From: Methyloceanibacter sp. wino2
GTDB lineage: Bacteria; Pseudomonadota; Alphaproteobacteria; Rhizobiales; Methyloligellaceae
NCBI RefSeq assembly: GCF_003071365.1
Contig: NZ_CP028960.1
Location: 2,772,501 to 2,836,500, forward strand
Direction: 5' to 3'
DNA: 64,000 bases
Position 1 is the stretch's first letter. Each line of letters opens with the position of its first letter. Position numbers and translations under genes: made by a program. The notes under the pieces were generated by a model. It did not search any database, had not been told where the DNA came from, and was given only the letters and a program-made list of their open reading frames with translations. Shown here in pieces: positions 1 to 8,749 of the stretch.

Positions 1-2
1 TG

Positions 3-392
3 ACGCCCGAGACGTTCTACGACGAATCCCGGGTCGCCATCGTGCCCATGGGCTTCTGCTTTCCGGGGCTCGACGCGAAGGGAGGCGATCTGCCCCCGCG
101 TCGGGAGTGCGCGGTGCGCTGGCATCCCGATCTCTTTTCAGCGCTGCCGAACGTCGAGTTGATCCTGGCGGTCGGGGCGTACGCCCAAGCGTTTCACCTG
201 GGGTCAGCGCGGGGAAGGACGCTGCAGGAAACCATGCTCAACTGGCGGGAGCATCTCAAAGAGCCCAGGAGACCACGTGTGTTCCCACTGCCCCATCCGT
301 CCTGGCGGAACAATGCCTGGCTCAAGAAGAACCCGTGGTTCGAGGAGGAGCTGCTTCCGGTGCTGCGCCATGAGGTGGGCAAGGTCGTGTGA
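3..392 (+). CDS. Uracil-DNA glycosylase family protein, 3' part
   Basis: The frame is open from the first base, so the start lies before the window and about 129 C-terminal residues are visible. They match the short UDG-superfamily proteins of proteobacteria: a VPMGFCFPG segment near the beginning of the visible part, a central VGAYAQAFHL strand and helix, and a C-terminal PLPHPSWRN motif that corresponds to the DNA-intercalation/catalytic loop (H-P-S) of the superfamily. Such proteins excise deaminated bases from DNA. The exact subfamily and substrate cannot be told from this fragment. An Lrp-type regulator follows 104 bp downstream in the same direction. Confidence 0.8.
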   Translation, partial: TPETFYDESRVAIVPMGFCFPGLDAKGGDLPPRRECAVRWHPDLFSALPNVELILAVGAYAQAFHLGSARGRTLQETMLNWREHLKEPRRPRVFPLPHPSWRNNAWLKKNPWFEEELLPVLRHEVGKVV

Positions 393-496
393 GCCAGCTT
401 GCGGACCGTGGAATATTTATCTACGGTATCGGCCTATTCTGGTGAAAATTAGAACTGTGTTTCTAATCGGCCTGAATATCCCGCCTATTTTCTCGG

Positions 497-985
497 ATGG
501 CTTCGATGCTGGATCGGATGGACCGCAAGATCCTGGAAATCTTGCAGGAGGATTGCACCTTGCCGGTCGCCGAGATCGGCAAGCGGATCGGGCTGTCGAC
601 GACCCCGTGCTGGCGCCGGATCCAGAAGCTCGAAGAGCAGGGGGTGATCGAGCGGCGCGTGGCGCTGTTGGACCCCAAGAAAGTCAACGCGGGTGTGACG
701 GTGTTCGTGTCCATCACGACCAGCAACCACACCAAGGAATGGCTCGAGCGTTTTCATGCCGCACTCGCCGACTTTCCGGAGGTTGTCGAGTTCTACCGTA
801 TGAGTGGGCAGATCGACTATCTCTTGCGCGTGGTAGTCCCGGACATCGAACGCTACGACGCGTTCTACAAGCGCCTGATCGCCAAAATCGAACTCTCCGA
901 TGTGAGTTCGGCCTTCGCCATGGAGCAGATCAAGTTCACCACGTCCTTGCCGCTCGGCTATGCCGCAGAGGAAAAGCGCACTTGA
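497..985 (+). CDS. Lrp/AsnC family transcriptional regulator
   Basis: The 162-aa product has the standard Lrp/AsnC build. An N-terminal winged helix-turn-helix (about residues 8-65, with DRKILEILQ opening helix 1 and IGLSTTPCWRRIQKLEEQG as the recognition region) is followed by a RAM/ligand-binding domain from about residue 70 to 150. Such proteins form octameric rings and respond to amino acids. The TTPCWRR recognition helix is typical of the alphaproteobacterial subgroup near amino-acid catabolic genes. The start chosen gives a short leader before the conserved MDRKI; a start at the later in-frame ATGs is possible because no clear ribosome site is seen. It converges with the dehydrogenase gene, only 6 bp away. 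Confidence 0.92.
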   Translation: MASMLDRMDRKILEILQEDCTLPVAEIGKRIGLSTTPCWRRIQKLEEQGVIERRVALLDPKKVNAGVTVFVSITTSNHTKEWLERFHAALADFPEVVEFYRMSGQIDYLLRVVVPDIERYDAFYKRLIAKIELSDVSSAFAMEQIKFTTSLPLGYAAEEKRT

Positions 986-991
986 GGCGTG

Positions 992-1876
992 CTAGGACGG
1001 TTTGGTCTCGTCGCGGGTGAGCCGTGCGATCAGGCTGGAGGTGTCCCAGCGCCGCCCGCCCATTTTCTGAACATCGGCATAGAACTGATCGACGAGCGCG
1101 GTGACGGGTAGGCTCGCGCCGTTGCGGCGGGCTTCGTCGAAACACATCCCGAAGTCCTTGCGGACCCAATCGACGGCAAAGCCGAACTCGAACTCGCCCG
1201 CGATCATGGTCTTCCAGCGATTTTCCATCTGCCAGGACTGCGCGGCGCCCTTGGAGATGGTGGCGATGACCTTCTCCATGTCGAGCCCGGCGCGCATGCC
1301 GAAGTTGAGCGCCTCGGCCAGCCCCTGGATGAGACCGGCGATGCAGATCTGATTGACCATCTTGGTGAGCTGTCCGGCGCCGGACGGCCCAATGAGAGTG
1401 ACGGCGTGGGCGAACGCGGCGATTGCGGCTTGCGCCTTCGCGAAGTCCGTCTCGTCGCCGCCCACCATCACCGTGAGCTTGCCGTTTTCGGCGCCGGCCT
1501 GTCCGCCGGAGACGGGCGCATCGAGCGCGCCGGCGCCGTGGCTCTTCGCGGCCTCATAGAGTTCGCGTGCGATCTCGGCGGATGCGGTGGTGTGGTCCAC
1601 ATGGACGGCGCCGGGCTTCAAGCATTGATAGAAACCGTCGGGGCCCAGCGTCACCGCGCGCAGATCGTCGTCGTTGCCGACGCAGGTGAAGACGATATCG
1701 GCGTTCGCCGCTGCCGCTGCCGGTGTGGCTCCGAACGATCCACCGTGCTCGGCGACCCATTTCTCGGCCTTTTCGCGCGTGCGGTTGAACACGGTCACAT
1801 CGTGTCCGCTTGCCGCGAGATGGCCGGCCATCGGGTATCCCATCACGCCAAGACCGATCCACGCGACTTTGCTCAT
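992..1876 (-). CDS. NAD(P)-dependent 3-hydroxyisobutyrate dehydrogenase-family oxidoreductase
   Basis: The 294-aa product is a beta-hydroxyacid dehydrogenase. It has an N-terminal Rossmann fold with a GLGVMGYPMAGHL dinucleotide loop (residues 7-19), the substrate-binding DAPVSGGQAGAENG motif near residue 120, and a catalytic lysine in the GQLTKMVNQ helix near residue 170. NRT after the second strand suggests NADP(H) preference, as in glyoxylate/succinic-semialdehyde reductases of this family. Members reduce or oxidise short hydroxyacids such as 3-hydroxyisobutyrate, tartronate semialdehyde or succinic semialdehyde; the substrate cannot be fixed from sequence. It is transcribed away from the 2OG oxygenase terminator and converges on the Lrp gene. 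Confidence 0.9.
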   Translation of the reverse strand: MSKVAWIGLGVMGYPMAGHLAASGHDVTVFNRTREKAEKWVAEHGGSFGATPAAAAANADIVFTCVGNDDDLRAVTLGPDGFYQCLKPGAVHVDHTTASAEIARELYEAAKSHGAGALDAPVSGGQAGAENGKLTVMVGGDETDFAKAQAAIAAFAHAVTLIGPSGAGQLTKMVNQICIAGLIQGLAEALNFGMRAGLDMEKVIATISKGAAQSWQMENRWKTMIAGEFEFGFAVDWVRKDFGMCFDEARRNGASLPVTALVDQFYADVQKMGGRRWDTSSLIARLTRDETKPS

Positions 1877-1926
1877 GAAGCCCCCGTCTTTCTTGCCTTC
1901 GTCCGCATCGCGGCAACCATAAAGGA

Positions 1927-1951
1927 AATGGCCGGGACGAACCCGGCCATT
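1927..1951 (-). terminator. Rho-independent-like hairpin after the 2OG oxygenase gene
   Basis: Arms AATGGCCGGG and CCCGGCCATT form a perfect 10-bp stem with a 5-nt loop. Read on the minus strand it is followed by TTCCTTT. It lies about 50 bp beyond the stop of the minus-strand oxygenase gene and before the start of the next minus-strand gene, the position expected of a terminator. Confidence 0.7.
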
Positions 1952-1998
1952 CTCTCATTCTTCAAATTTCGCGGCCGACGGCCTGCGCGTCGGGGCCG

Positions 1999-2709
1999 TC
2001 AGTCGATCGGCGCCTCGGGGAACGCGAGCTGTTCGCGCGCCCGCCACTCGTCGGTCACGTAGTTGATGATCAGCGACTTGCGGACGCCTTTGATCGGACG
2101 CCGTTCGAAGCCGTGATAGGTGTTGTCGCCGGGCACGAACACGAACGCGAGATTCGGCGCGAAGGGCGAACGCGCAACATGGCTCTTGTCCGCGTCGTAC
2201 ACGTCGGTGCCGAGATTGTCGTGTCCTTCCTCGTCCGAGAGGTAGAGGAGCATGGTGAACGACTTCACGCCGAGATCGGTGTGCGGCTCGAGCCAGAAAC
2301 CATCCGTATCTTGCGCGAATTCGATGCGCAGATAGGTACCGCTGAGGTCGGTGCCGAAGGTCTTCTCGATCATGTCGGTGATGCGCTTGTCCTGGAACGC
2401 CTCGGACACGGCACTCACGGAAGCGAACTTGTCCCGGTTCTCAACGTCGAAATATCTGCGCGTGGCGTTGTGGAGTTCGCGCTTGCCGGAAACGCCGTCG
2501 AGCGACGGGGCCGGGAAGGGGAGGCCGAGAATGTCCTCGATCGTATCGTCGGGGAAACACTTCTTCAGCACCCAGTGCGGATAGGGAGCGTCGCTGTGAT
2601 CCCCGTTCGCCACGCTTTCGGTGAAGGTGCGAATGACGTCGTCCGCCGTACTCTTCGCGGCGACATCCGCCTGCTGCAAGGCTGCGCTTTCCCTCATGGT
2701 GTCGGTCAA
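1999..2709 (-). CDS. 2-oxoglutarate/Fe(II)-dependent oxygenase-fold protein
   Basis: The 236-aa protein carries the double-stranded beta-helix iron ligands of the 2OG-Fe(II) oxygenase superfamily: an H-x-D motif in EPHTDLG near residue 144, a distal histidine in NTYHGFERR near residue 202, and an arginine about ten residues later (VRKSLIINY) that would bind 2-oxoglutarate. The layout resembles 2OG-oxygenase-like proteins found near sugar or small-molecule modification genes, but the substrate is not known. It stands alone on the minus strand, with a terminator hairpin behind it and about 270 bp of featureless DNA upstream. Confidence 0.8.
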   Translation of the reverse strand: MTDTMRESAALQQADVAAKSTADDVIRTFTESVANGDHSDAPYPHWVLKKCFPDDTIEDILGLPFPAPSLDGVSGKRELHNATRRYFDVENRDKFASVSAVSEAFQDKRITDMIEKTFGTDLSGTYLRIEFAQDTDGFWLEPHTDLGVKSFTMLLYLSDEEGHDNLGTDVYDADKSHVARSPFAPNLAFVFVPGDNTYHGFERRPIKGVRKSLIINYVTDEWRAREQLAFPEAPID

Positions 2710-2980
2710 CTCCTAAAGATTGGGACATAAAATGCTGGTTTCTCCAGCGCCCAGTCGATCCCATCCAGCTGCTCAGTTAGCACCCTAAAGCCCATGCGTG
2801 CAAATGAGCCAATTTCCTTGATTATCCTAGAGTCGGCGTTACTTGATGCTCGCAAGGCCCCCGGTGCCGCTCCGAACCTCCGGCGAATACGGTCTGCCGG
2901 CGTTGATGCGGCTCAAATCCCTTCCAAAACCAGCAGCGCCAGGTATGCGAGACGTGCGCGGGAAGGCGCGGGCGCTCAGG

Positions 2981-3160
2981 CTAGTTTATTGAGATGCCGG
3001 TGATATCCCCAAAATCCGCGAAATCGTCGTCGGTCGCGACCTGCTCGTTCCGCAGGCACCTGGCCAGCAGTTCCAAGAGCGAGGCATGAAGCTCGCACTC
3101 ACCTTCGAGCTGCGGAGGGTTTTCGGCAAGAAAAGCCAGTATTTCGGCGTAGTTCGGCAT
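2981..3160 (-). CDS. Small 59-aa acidic protein of unknown function
   Basis: An ATG at 3160 is preceded by an AGGGG-like ribosome site and opens a 59-codon frame that ends at a TAG. The product is acidic, with a predicted helical first two thirds (EILAFLAENPP, ASLLELLARCL) and a C-terminal run rich in D, F and G (DDDFADFGDITG). It lies 91 bp downstream of the DUF1045-like gene on the same strand and could be co-transcribed with it. No family is recognised. A longer frame to 3322 overlaps the neighbour and looks spurious. The combination of a leader-like helical part and a short flexible tail is also what a peptide precursor looks like, but there is no modifying enzyme nearby. Confidence 0.45.
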   Translation of the reverse strand: MPNYAEILAFLAENPPQLEGECELHASLLELLARCLRNEQVATDDDFADFGDITGISIN

Positions 3161-3251
3161 TGGAATCCCCTGTGCCCCCAATTTTCTGAAATTGGAGGAC
3201 GCCTGTGTCAAAACTGAGGCTGGGGGCCGGGGCCCAAGGGCTCGCGGGAGG

Positions 3252-4028
3252 TCATCCCGCGAGGCTGTAGCGGCCGAGGAGCCGGACCGGCGCAGCTTGA
3301 GTCTGGCCGGAAGACTGGCCATTCGCCTCCTCCGGGGTGCTCCCGATCAGCGAGAGCCCGTCTACGCAGACGCCGTCCGCGCAGAGGTCCGCAATGAGGG
3401 GCTGCAGGGCAACGGAGACGAGCTCCATCTGCCGCTCGTCGAGCGGTCCGGTCAGCCTGAGGGCGAAGCGGTACTCACTCATCACGTTCGGCTGGCCGAA
3501 GCTCTTGAGGAGCAGACGCTGATAGCGGCTCAGATGGGGATGCTCGTCATCGGCCGTGTCCGCCATCTCGGCATACGAGTCGAACGCGTTGAAGCACTGC
3601 AGCGCGAGCCAATCGAGTTCGGGGCGTGGGTCGGCCGGTTGAAGCACCAGCGACCGGCGCATACGCGTCAGCTTCAGAGGACCGGTCTCGATCGGCTTGC
3701 GGTTCGCGGCGAACTGCTCGAGGTGCGTGCGGACTTCGTCCAGGCCCGCGTCTCCCCGAAGCGGTGCGGGCGCGAAGAAGGATGCGTGCAGTCCGAAGTA
3801 GCGGCCCGGTGTCGGCGTGATGCCGGCCGGCGCATCGCCGCCGAGGCCGGACGCGGAGAAGGCCTGAAGCGTCGCGCCGTCATTGGCCCGGCCAAACCAC
3901 GAGCGGCCGAACTGTGCGAGCGCACTGCCGGGGCGCGGCGTGTAGCAAACCGAAAAATGTGTCGGCGCGGCCGGAACGGCTCCGAAGCTCGGTTCCGTGT
4001 GCTGCGTGTACTGTGCGGAATGTTGCAT
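3252..4028 (-). CDS. DUF1045-like protein (degenerate 2H phosphoesterase relative)
   Basis: The 258-aa product resembles the DUF1045 proteins of phosphonate operons, which belong to the 2H phosphoesterase fold. Shared landmarks are an opening HFSVCYTPRPGSALAQFG, the FGWLG-like SWFGR, the first histidine motif GLHASF near residue 90, and a FNAFDSY/LSRYQR middle. The second H-x-S/T motif expected in the last third is replaced by RFALRLTG, so one of the two catalytic histidines is missing. The start at 4028 is chosen for its GAGGGAG ribosome site; an upstream ATG at 4061 lacks one. No phosphonate genes are nearby, and loss of a catalytic His suggests a changed or non-enzymatic role. Confidence 0.65.
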   Translation of the reverse strand: MQHSAQYTQHTEPSFGAVPAAPTHFSVCYTPRPGSALAQFGRSWFGRANDGATLQAFSASGLGGDAPAGITPTPGRYFGLHASFFAPAPLRGDAGLDEVRTHLEQFAANRKPIETGPLKLTRMRRSLVLQPADPRPELDWLALQCFNAFDSYAEMADTADDEHPHLSRYQRLLLKSFGQPNVMSEYRFALRLTGPLDERQMELVSVALQPLIADLCADGVCVDGLSLIGSTPEEANGQSSGQTQAAPVRLLGRYSLAG

Positions 4029-4202
4029 TGCCGTCTCCCTCAAGCCGGTCTCCCCCCTCATTGAGCTGCAAGTCCGTGTCTACCGTTGCGCTGTGACCTT
4101 GACGCGACCGGTTTCGGGCGATAGGGCGGCGAAGCCATGAAGACTTGGTGAATCTCGTCTCCAATTTCGCACAGTGTCAGCGACTTTAAGGAATCCGAAC
4201 GC

Positions 4203-4832
4203 GTGATCGACCTCTACACATGGATGACTCCGAACGGACAGAAGGCCTCGATCATGCTCGAGGAGACGGGGCTACCCTACCGGGTGCATCGCATCGACAT
4301 CGAGAACGACGCTCAGTTCGATCCCGAGTTCCTCAAGATCTCCCCCAACAACAAGATCCCCGCCATTGTCGATCACGACACGGGGCTGAGCCTGATGGAG
4401 TCCGGAGCCATCCTTCTTTATCTCGCGGACAAGACGGGCATGCTGCTGCCCCAGGACTTCGACGCGAAATGGCGGACGATCGAATGGCTGATGTGGCAGA
4501 TGGGTGGGGCCGGGCCCTTCCTCGGACAAGTTCATCACTTCGTGTCCTATCATCCCGGCAAGAGCGCCTACGCCGAAGAGCGCTACACGAAAGAGGCGCG
4601 CCGTCTTTGGAAGGTGCTCGACACCCGGCTCGGCGATGTGGAGTATGTGGCCGGCGACTACTCCATCGCGGACATCGCGATCTGGCCATGGATTGCGCGC
4701 TACCCGATCCAGCCCGTGGATGTGGACGACTATCCCAACATCAAGCGGTGGTACCGTGCGATCGCCGCGCGGCCGGCCGTGCAGCGCGGATGGGATGTGG
4801 TCGATGCGGGGCGTAAGTTGCCGTTGCCGTAA
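4203..4832 (+). CDS. Glutathione S-transferase, YfcG/Nu-like
   Basis: The 209-aa protein has an N-terminal thioredoxin-fold GST domain (MIDLYTWMTPNGQKASIMLEE) and an all-helical C-terminal domain ending in the N-capping YSIADIAIWPWIARY motif near residue 160. TPNGQK at the start of helix 1, with Thr/Asn in place of Ser or Cys, and NNKIPAIVD with MESGAILLYLADK for glutathione binding, are the marks of the YfcG/YghU group, which acts as glutathione-dependent disulfide oxidoreductases. Translation starts at GTG with an AAGGAA ribosome site. The cytochrome gene follows 27 bp later and may share the transcript. Confidence 0.9.
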   Translation: MIDLYTWMTPNGQKASIMLEETGLPYRVHRIDIENDAQFDPEFLKISPNNKIPAIVDHDTGLSLMESGAILLYLADKTGMLLPQDFDAKWRTIEWLMWQMGGAGPFLGQVHHFVSYHPGKSAYAEERYTKEARRLWKVLDTRLGDVEYVAGDYSIADIAIWPWIARYPIQPVDVDDYPNIKRWYRAIAARPAVQRGWDVVDAGRKLPLP

Positions 4833-4859
4833 CCGGTGCCAGGCAGGAGGCGAGGGACG

Positions 4860-5795
4860 ATGCGGAGGGTCTTTCTAGTCGGGCTCGCGTTGATCGCGGC
4901 AGGAGGCATTGCGTTCTATCTTCTGACGATGCCCGTCACGTTCTCGGCGGACGACCTGCCCGATCACACGCCGGATGTCGCAAACGGCAAGATGATGTTC
5001 ATCGCCGGCGGGTGTGCGGAGTGCCATGCCGTGCCGGTCAAGGCGTGCGACAGTCTCGATACCGAGGATGAAACACTGCTCGCCGGCGGCCGCTGCCTCA
5101 AGACGGATGTGGGTACCTTTCACGTGCCCAACATCTCACCCGATCCCGAGAGCGGTATCGGAGGCTGGTCGACACTCGATTTCGTCAACGCGATGAAGCG
5201 TGGCGTCGGGCCCGGGGGCGTGCATCTGTATCCGGCGTTTCCCTACACGTCGTATCAGCGCATGCGTTTTGAGGATCTCATCGATCTCAAGGCCTATCTC
5301 GACACGCTGCCGCCGGTGCGCAGCTCGGTTCCGCCGAACGACCTCCGCTTTCCCTACAACATCCGCCGGGGCGTGGGCCTGTTCCAACGTCTGTACGTCG
5401 ATGGCGAGACGTTCGCACCGGACACGGACGCGAGCGAGGACGTGAATCGCGGCGGCTACCTGGTCATGGGGCCCGGACACTGTACCGAGTGTCACAGTCC
5501 CCGGAACGCGCTCGGCGGCATTATCGCGAGCCAAGCCTTCGCGGGTGCCAAGAGCCCGGAGGGGGGCGGCGATGCGCCGGATATCACGCCGGGCCCGGAC
5601 GGCATCGGTGACTGGGCCCACGAAGACATCGCCTATTTCCTGGAGACGGGATCGACACCGGACTTCGACGTCGTCGGCGAGTCCATGGTGCCCGTGCAGG
5701 AAAACATGGCGCGGCTGCCGGCGAGCGATCGCGAGGCCATCGCCGCGTTCCTCAAAACCCTGCCGCCAAGGCCGGATCCGGCGAAGACTCCCTGA
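4860..5795 (+). CDS. Membrane-anchored dihaem cytochrome c
   Basis: The 311-aa product starts with an uncleaved-looking hydrophobic anchor (residues 3-25) and has two haem c sites, CAECH (52-56) and CTECH (208-212), each in its own cytochrome c domain with downstream Met ligands. This is the build of cytochrome c subunits that take electrons from periplasmic alcohol, aldehyde or other dehydrogenases. The start is set by the AGGAGGCGAGG site just before the ATG. No partner dehydrogenase lies beside it in the window, so its electron donor is unknown. It follows the GST gene closely. Confidence 0.88.
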   Translation: MRRVFLVGLALIAAGGIAFYLLTMPVTFSADDLPDHTPDVANGKMMFIAGGCAECHAVPVKACDSLDTEDETLLAGGRCLKTDVGTFHVPNISPDPESGIGGWSTLDFVNAMKRGVGPGGVHLYPAFPYTSYQRMRFEDLIDLKAYLDTLPPVRSSVPPNDLRFPYNIRRGVGLFQRLYVDGETFAPDTDASEDVNRGGYLVMGPGHCTECHSPRNALGGIIASQAFAGAKSPEGGGDAPDITPGPDGIGDWAHEDIAYFLETGSTPDFDVVGESMVPVQENMARLPASDREAIAAFLKTLPPRPDPAKTP

Positions 5796-5843
5796 ACACG
5801 CCTTGAAGACTTGGGTCCCGCGCTCTAGCGTGGAGCGCGCACC

Positions 5844-7283
5844 ATGGTCTTGAGGATTGCAATGGCGGGGAGCTTTCAAAGCCGCTTGCGGCTGATTTTG
5901 GGGTTTGCCTTCGCCGCAGTGGGCGGGCTCGCTCTGTCGGGGGGCGCCCAGGCCGCACCGGGCGTGCGTGACGCCGCAATCGTCGTGGCGGCGACGACCA
6001 TCGCGGAGGTGGCGGACGAAACCCAGTCTCCGCAAGTTCCGGCTGCCGAAGGCGCGCCGGACGCCGCCGCCGATCCGGGAGCCGACGCCGTCACCGCCAA
6101 GGCCGAACCCGAGAAGCGCCGTCGCCTCGACATCGACTGCTTGCCGAAGGACCTGCTCGAGAGACTCCGCGCTGCGCACGGGCCGAGCGTGACGACGAGG
6201 GAGTGCGCGCCAGGCTGCTTGCCGGCGCCATCGGGACTCAATCAGAAGCAGCTGGACGATCTCTACGGCCGCTACGGGGTCGTGTGGTGCCGCTCCTGCG
6301 TCCAGATCGGCGGCCATCTTTCGCTGAAGGATGTCCGGCGCATCGAGGACGCGGGCAAGCTCGAACTGTGCAGTACGCCGCCCCGTCAGATGCCGCGGCC
6401 CGGCAGTGCCAACGGGAATGTCGTGAAGTCCTTCAGCCGCATTCGCGAACTGTATCGCGCGTCGCCGACATTGCCTGAGGACGAGAATGCGATCGCGGTG
6501 ATCATCGGCAACACGGCCTACGACAATCTGCCGGAGGCGCGCACGGCCCGGAACGATGCGGGCGCCATGTACTTCTTCCTCACCGAGCATATGGGCGTCC
6601 GGCAGGACCAGGTGATCGATCTGCGTAATGCCGCGCGCGCCGACCTGGAGCGGGTCTTCGGTCCGGTGCCGGGCTCCGACGGAGAGCTGAAGCGCTTGGT
6701 CGAAGCGCGGCCCAACGCCAAGGTGTTCGTCTATTATTCCGGTCACGGAGCCGTCAACGCGGCGCAGGACGAGACGTATCTGCTGCCGGTGGACGCGGAG
6801 CCCTATCGCGAGGAGCGGCGCGGCTATCCGCTGTCGACCCTATACGCCAACCTCGCGGGGCTCGGTGCCGATCAGGTCGTGGTCATGCTCGAGAGTTCCT
6901 TCGGCCGCGATCACGGCAACTACATCCTGCCGCCCAATATTCCGGAGACGAAGCGCAGCGCGTTGCCGGAGAAGGCCAAGGCGCCGCTCACGGTTCTCGT
7001 GGCCGCCGATCGCGGCCAGCGCGCGCTGATCGATCAGGAATACGACGTAGGGCTCTTCACGCGCTATCTGATCGAAGGCCTGGCCGGCGACGCGGACCTT
7101 GCACCCGTCGGCAACGGGGACGGGGACGTGGATAGTGCCGAGCTCTATGCCTACACGGCGGCGATGGTCCGGCTCGGCGCGCGTAAGACATTTGGTTTGC
7201 TTCAGAGCCCCCGATTGTCGGGCGCCGGCACCGCCGTTTTGAAGGCGCCGAAGGGAGCGTCCAAGGACTCCCAGCAGGGCTAA
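5844..7283 (+). CDS. Exported caspase-fold (peptidase C14) protein without catalytic Cys
   Basis: The 479-aa protein has a basic start and hydrophobic segment ending in AQAAPG (signal peptide, cut near residue 38), a low-complexity Ala/Asp/Pro stretch, a Cys-rich region (residues 99-176 with several Cys that may pair in the periplasm), then a caspase p20-like domain from about 216. The fold is marked by IAVIIGNTAYDNLP, by RNDAGAMYFFL, and by the histidine motif YYSGHG (His301). At the cysteine position, where relatives have D/E-x-C, this protein reads LESSFG, so Ser352 replaces the nucleophile. It is therefore probably a pseudo-peptidase acting as a scaffold or regulator, unless Ser serves. 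EF-hand-like GNGDGDVDSAE follows near residue 422. Confidence 0.85.
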   Translation: MVLRIAMAGSFQSRLRLILGFAFAAVGGLALSGGAQAAPGVRDAAIVVAATTIAEVADETQSPQVPAAEGAPDAAADPGADAVTAKAEPEKRRRLDIDCLPKDLLERLRAAHGPSVTTRECAPGCLPAPSGLNQKQLDDLYGRYGVVWCRSCVQIGGHLSLKDVRRIEDAGKLELCSTPPRQMPRPGSANGNVVKSFSRIRELYRASPTLPEDENAIAVIIGNTAYDNLPEARTARNDAGAMYFFLTEHMGVRQDQVIDLRNAARADLERVFGPVPGSDGELKRLVEARPNAKVFVYYSGHGAVNAAQDETYLLPVDAEPYREERRGYPLSTLYANLAGLGADQVVVMLESSFGRDHGNYILPPNIPETKRSALPEKAKAPLTVLVAADRGQRALIDQEYDVGLFTRYLIEGLAGDADLAPVGNGDGDVDSAELYAYTAAMVRLGARKTFGLLQSPRLSGAGTAVLKAPKGASKDSQQG

Positions 7284-7456
7284 AGCCAGAGCCATGCAAG
7301 AGGCTGCTGAAACAGCTTTACAAGATACGCCGGACCCCATACGGAGAGCTGCTTCGCGCGGCAGCTGACCAAGCCGATTCCGCGCGTATGTCGGTAAGGA
7401 TCGCCGGGTCCGGCCGGTAGTCTCGTGCCGGCGTCGCATGGGATGAGAGTTTTCGG

Positions 7457-8650
7457 ATGAACGTTTTTCCCAACGCGGCGGAGTATCTCCGCCACCATCG
7501 CCCGGAGCGGCCTGTCCTGGCCTTGCGCCCCCATGCGGTGGCGCGCGCGGCGCAATGGTTTGTGGCGAACTTCCCCGGCCGCGTTCTGTACGCGACCAAG
7601 GCCAATGACACGCAGGCCGTTCTCGACGTGCTGGCCGGGGCCGGCATTCGCAGCTTCGATGTCGCCTCGCTGGCGGAGATCGAGCGGGTCAGGGCCATCG
7701 TTGGGGCCGAACTCTTTTTCATGAACCCGATCAAGTCGCGCGGCGCCATTGCGCGCGCCTATCGCGACTTCGGCGTGCGGTGCTTTGCCTTCGACTCCCA
7801 TGACGAGCTGGGCAAGGTCTTGGCCGAGACGGACGAGGCGGATGATCTGACGCTGTTCCTGCGGATCGCCTGTCCCAACACGCACAGTCTTATCCCCCTT
7901 GAAGGGAAGTACGGCGCGAGCGTCGAAGAGGCGCCGGCACTGCTTTTGCGGGCGCGCCAGCACGCGACCCGCCTCGGGATCACCTTCCATGTAGGATCGC
8001 AGGCCGTGGTCCCGGCAGCCTTCGGCGAGGCGTTGACCCAGGTTGGGCAACTTATCGTGTCGTCCGGCGTGCTGGTGGATGCGATCGACATCGGCGGCGG
8101 CTTTCCGGCGCGCTACCCGCACTCGGACCCGCCGGGCCTCGATCTGTACATGGAGGAGATCGTCCGGGCGGCCGATGCGCTCGCGGTCAAGCATTCCTGC
8201 GAGCTTCTATGCGAGCCGGGCCGGGGCCTTGTCGCGGAGGCGGAGTCGGTGATCGTGCGCGTCGATGCGCGTCGCGGCACTGCGCTCTACGTCAATGACG
8301 GCGCTTTCGGGTCGCTGTTCGATGCGGCGTTTTCCGGTTTTCGTTTCCCGGCGCGCTGCGTGACGCCCGGCCGCGAGGACCTTGGGGGCGGCGAGACCGC
8401 CTATGTGCTCTATGGCCCCACATGCGACAGCGCCGACTATCTGCCGGGTCCGTTCGTCTTGCCCGACGCGATTGGGGAAGGGGATTATCTGGAAATCGGC
8501 CAGGTCGGCGCCTATGGCCGCGTCCTGGGGAACCGTTTCAACGGTTTCGGCGATTTCGAGGAAATCACGCTGACGGATGAGCCCATGCTGTCGATGTTCG
8601 CCGACATGGAAGCTCAAGCGGCGGATGATCCGCGCTCTATCAGCATCTAG
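7457..8650 (+). CDS. PLP-dependent ornithine/lysine-type decarboxylase (fold type III)
   Basis: The 397-aa product is a eukaryotic-type ornithine decarboxylase relative. It has the PLP-binding lysine in YATKAND (about residue 51), FHVGSQ for cofactor stacking, the glycine loop DIGGGFPARYP, EPGRGLVAEAE for phosphate binding, and the catalytic cysteine in GPTCDSADY. GAYGRVLGNRFNGFG near the end matches the dimer-interface active site. It would make putrescine or cadaverine in the cytosol. Translation starts at ATG about 170 bp after the caspase-like gene. A small conserved gene on the other strand converges on it; hairpin 8690-8723 lies between the two. Confidence 0.92.
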   Translation: MNVFPNAAEYLRHHRPERPVLALRPHAVARAAQWFVANFPGRVLYATKANDTQAVLDVLAGAGIRSFDVASLAEIERVRAIVGAELFFMNPIKSRGAIARAYRDFGVRCFAFDSHDELGKVLAETDEADDLTLFLRIACPNTHSLIPLEGKYGASVEEAPALLLRARQHATRLGITFHVGSQAVVPAAFGEALTQVGQLIVSSGVLVDAIDIGGGFPARYPHSDPPGLDLYMEEIVRAADALAVKHSCELLCEPGRGLVAEAESVIVRVDARRGTALYVNDGAFGSLFDAAFSGFRFPARCVTPGREDLGGGETAYVLYGPTCDSADYLPGPFVLPDAIGEGDYLEIGQVGAYGRVLGNRFNGFGDFEEITLTDEPMLSMFADMEAQAADDPRSISI

Positions 8651-8689
8651 ATTTTGCAGGTGGTGTACGGAAACGCGGCGCCTATGAAG

Positions 8690-8723
8690 AGAGGGCCGCG
8701 CTCTTCGTGTAAGCGGGCCCTCT
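8690..8723. terminator. Hairpin between convergent genes
   Basis: Arms AGAGGGCCGCGCT and AAGCGGGCCCTCT pair almost fully around an 8-nt loop. It lies between the decarboxylase stop and the stop of the convergent small gene and probably acts in both directions, although neither side has a long T run. Confidence 0.55.
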
Positions 8724-8749
8724 AGGTGCCTTGAGTAGTCTCTTGGCCG

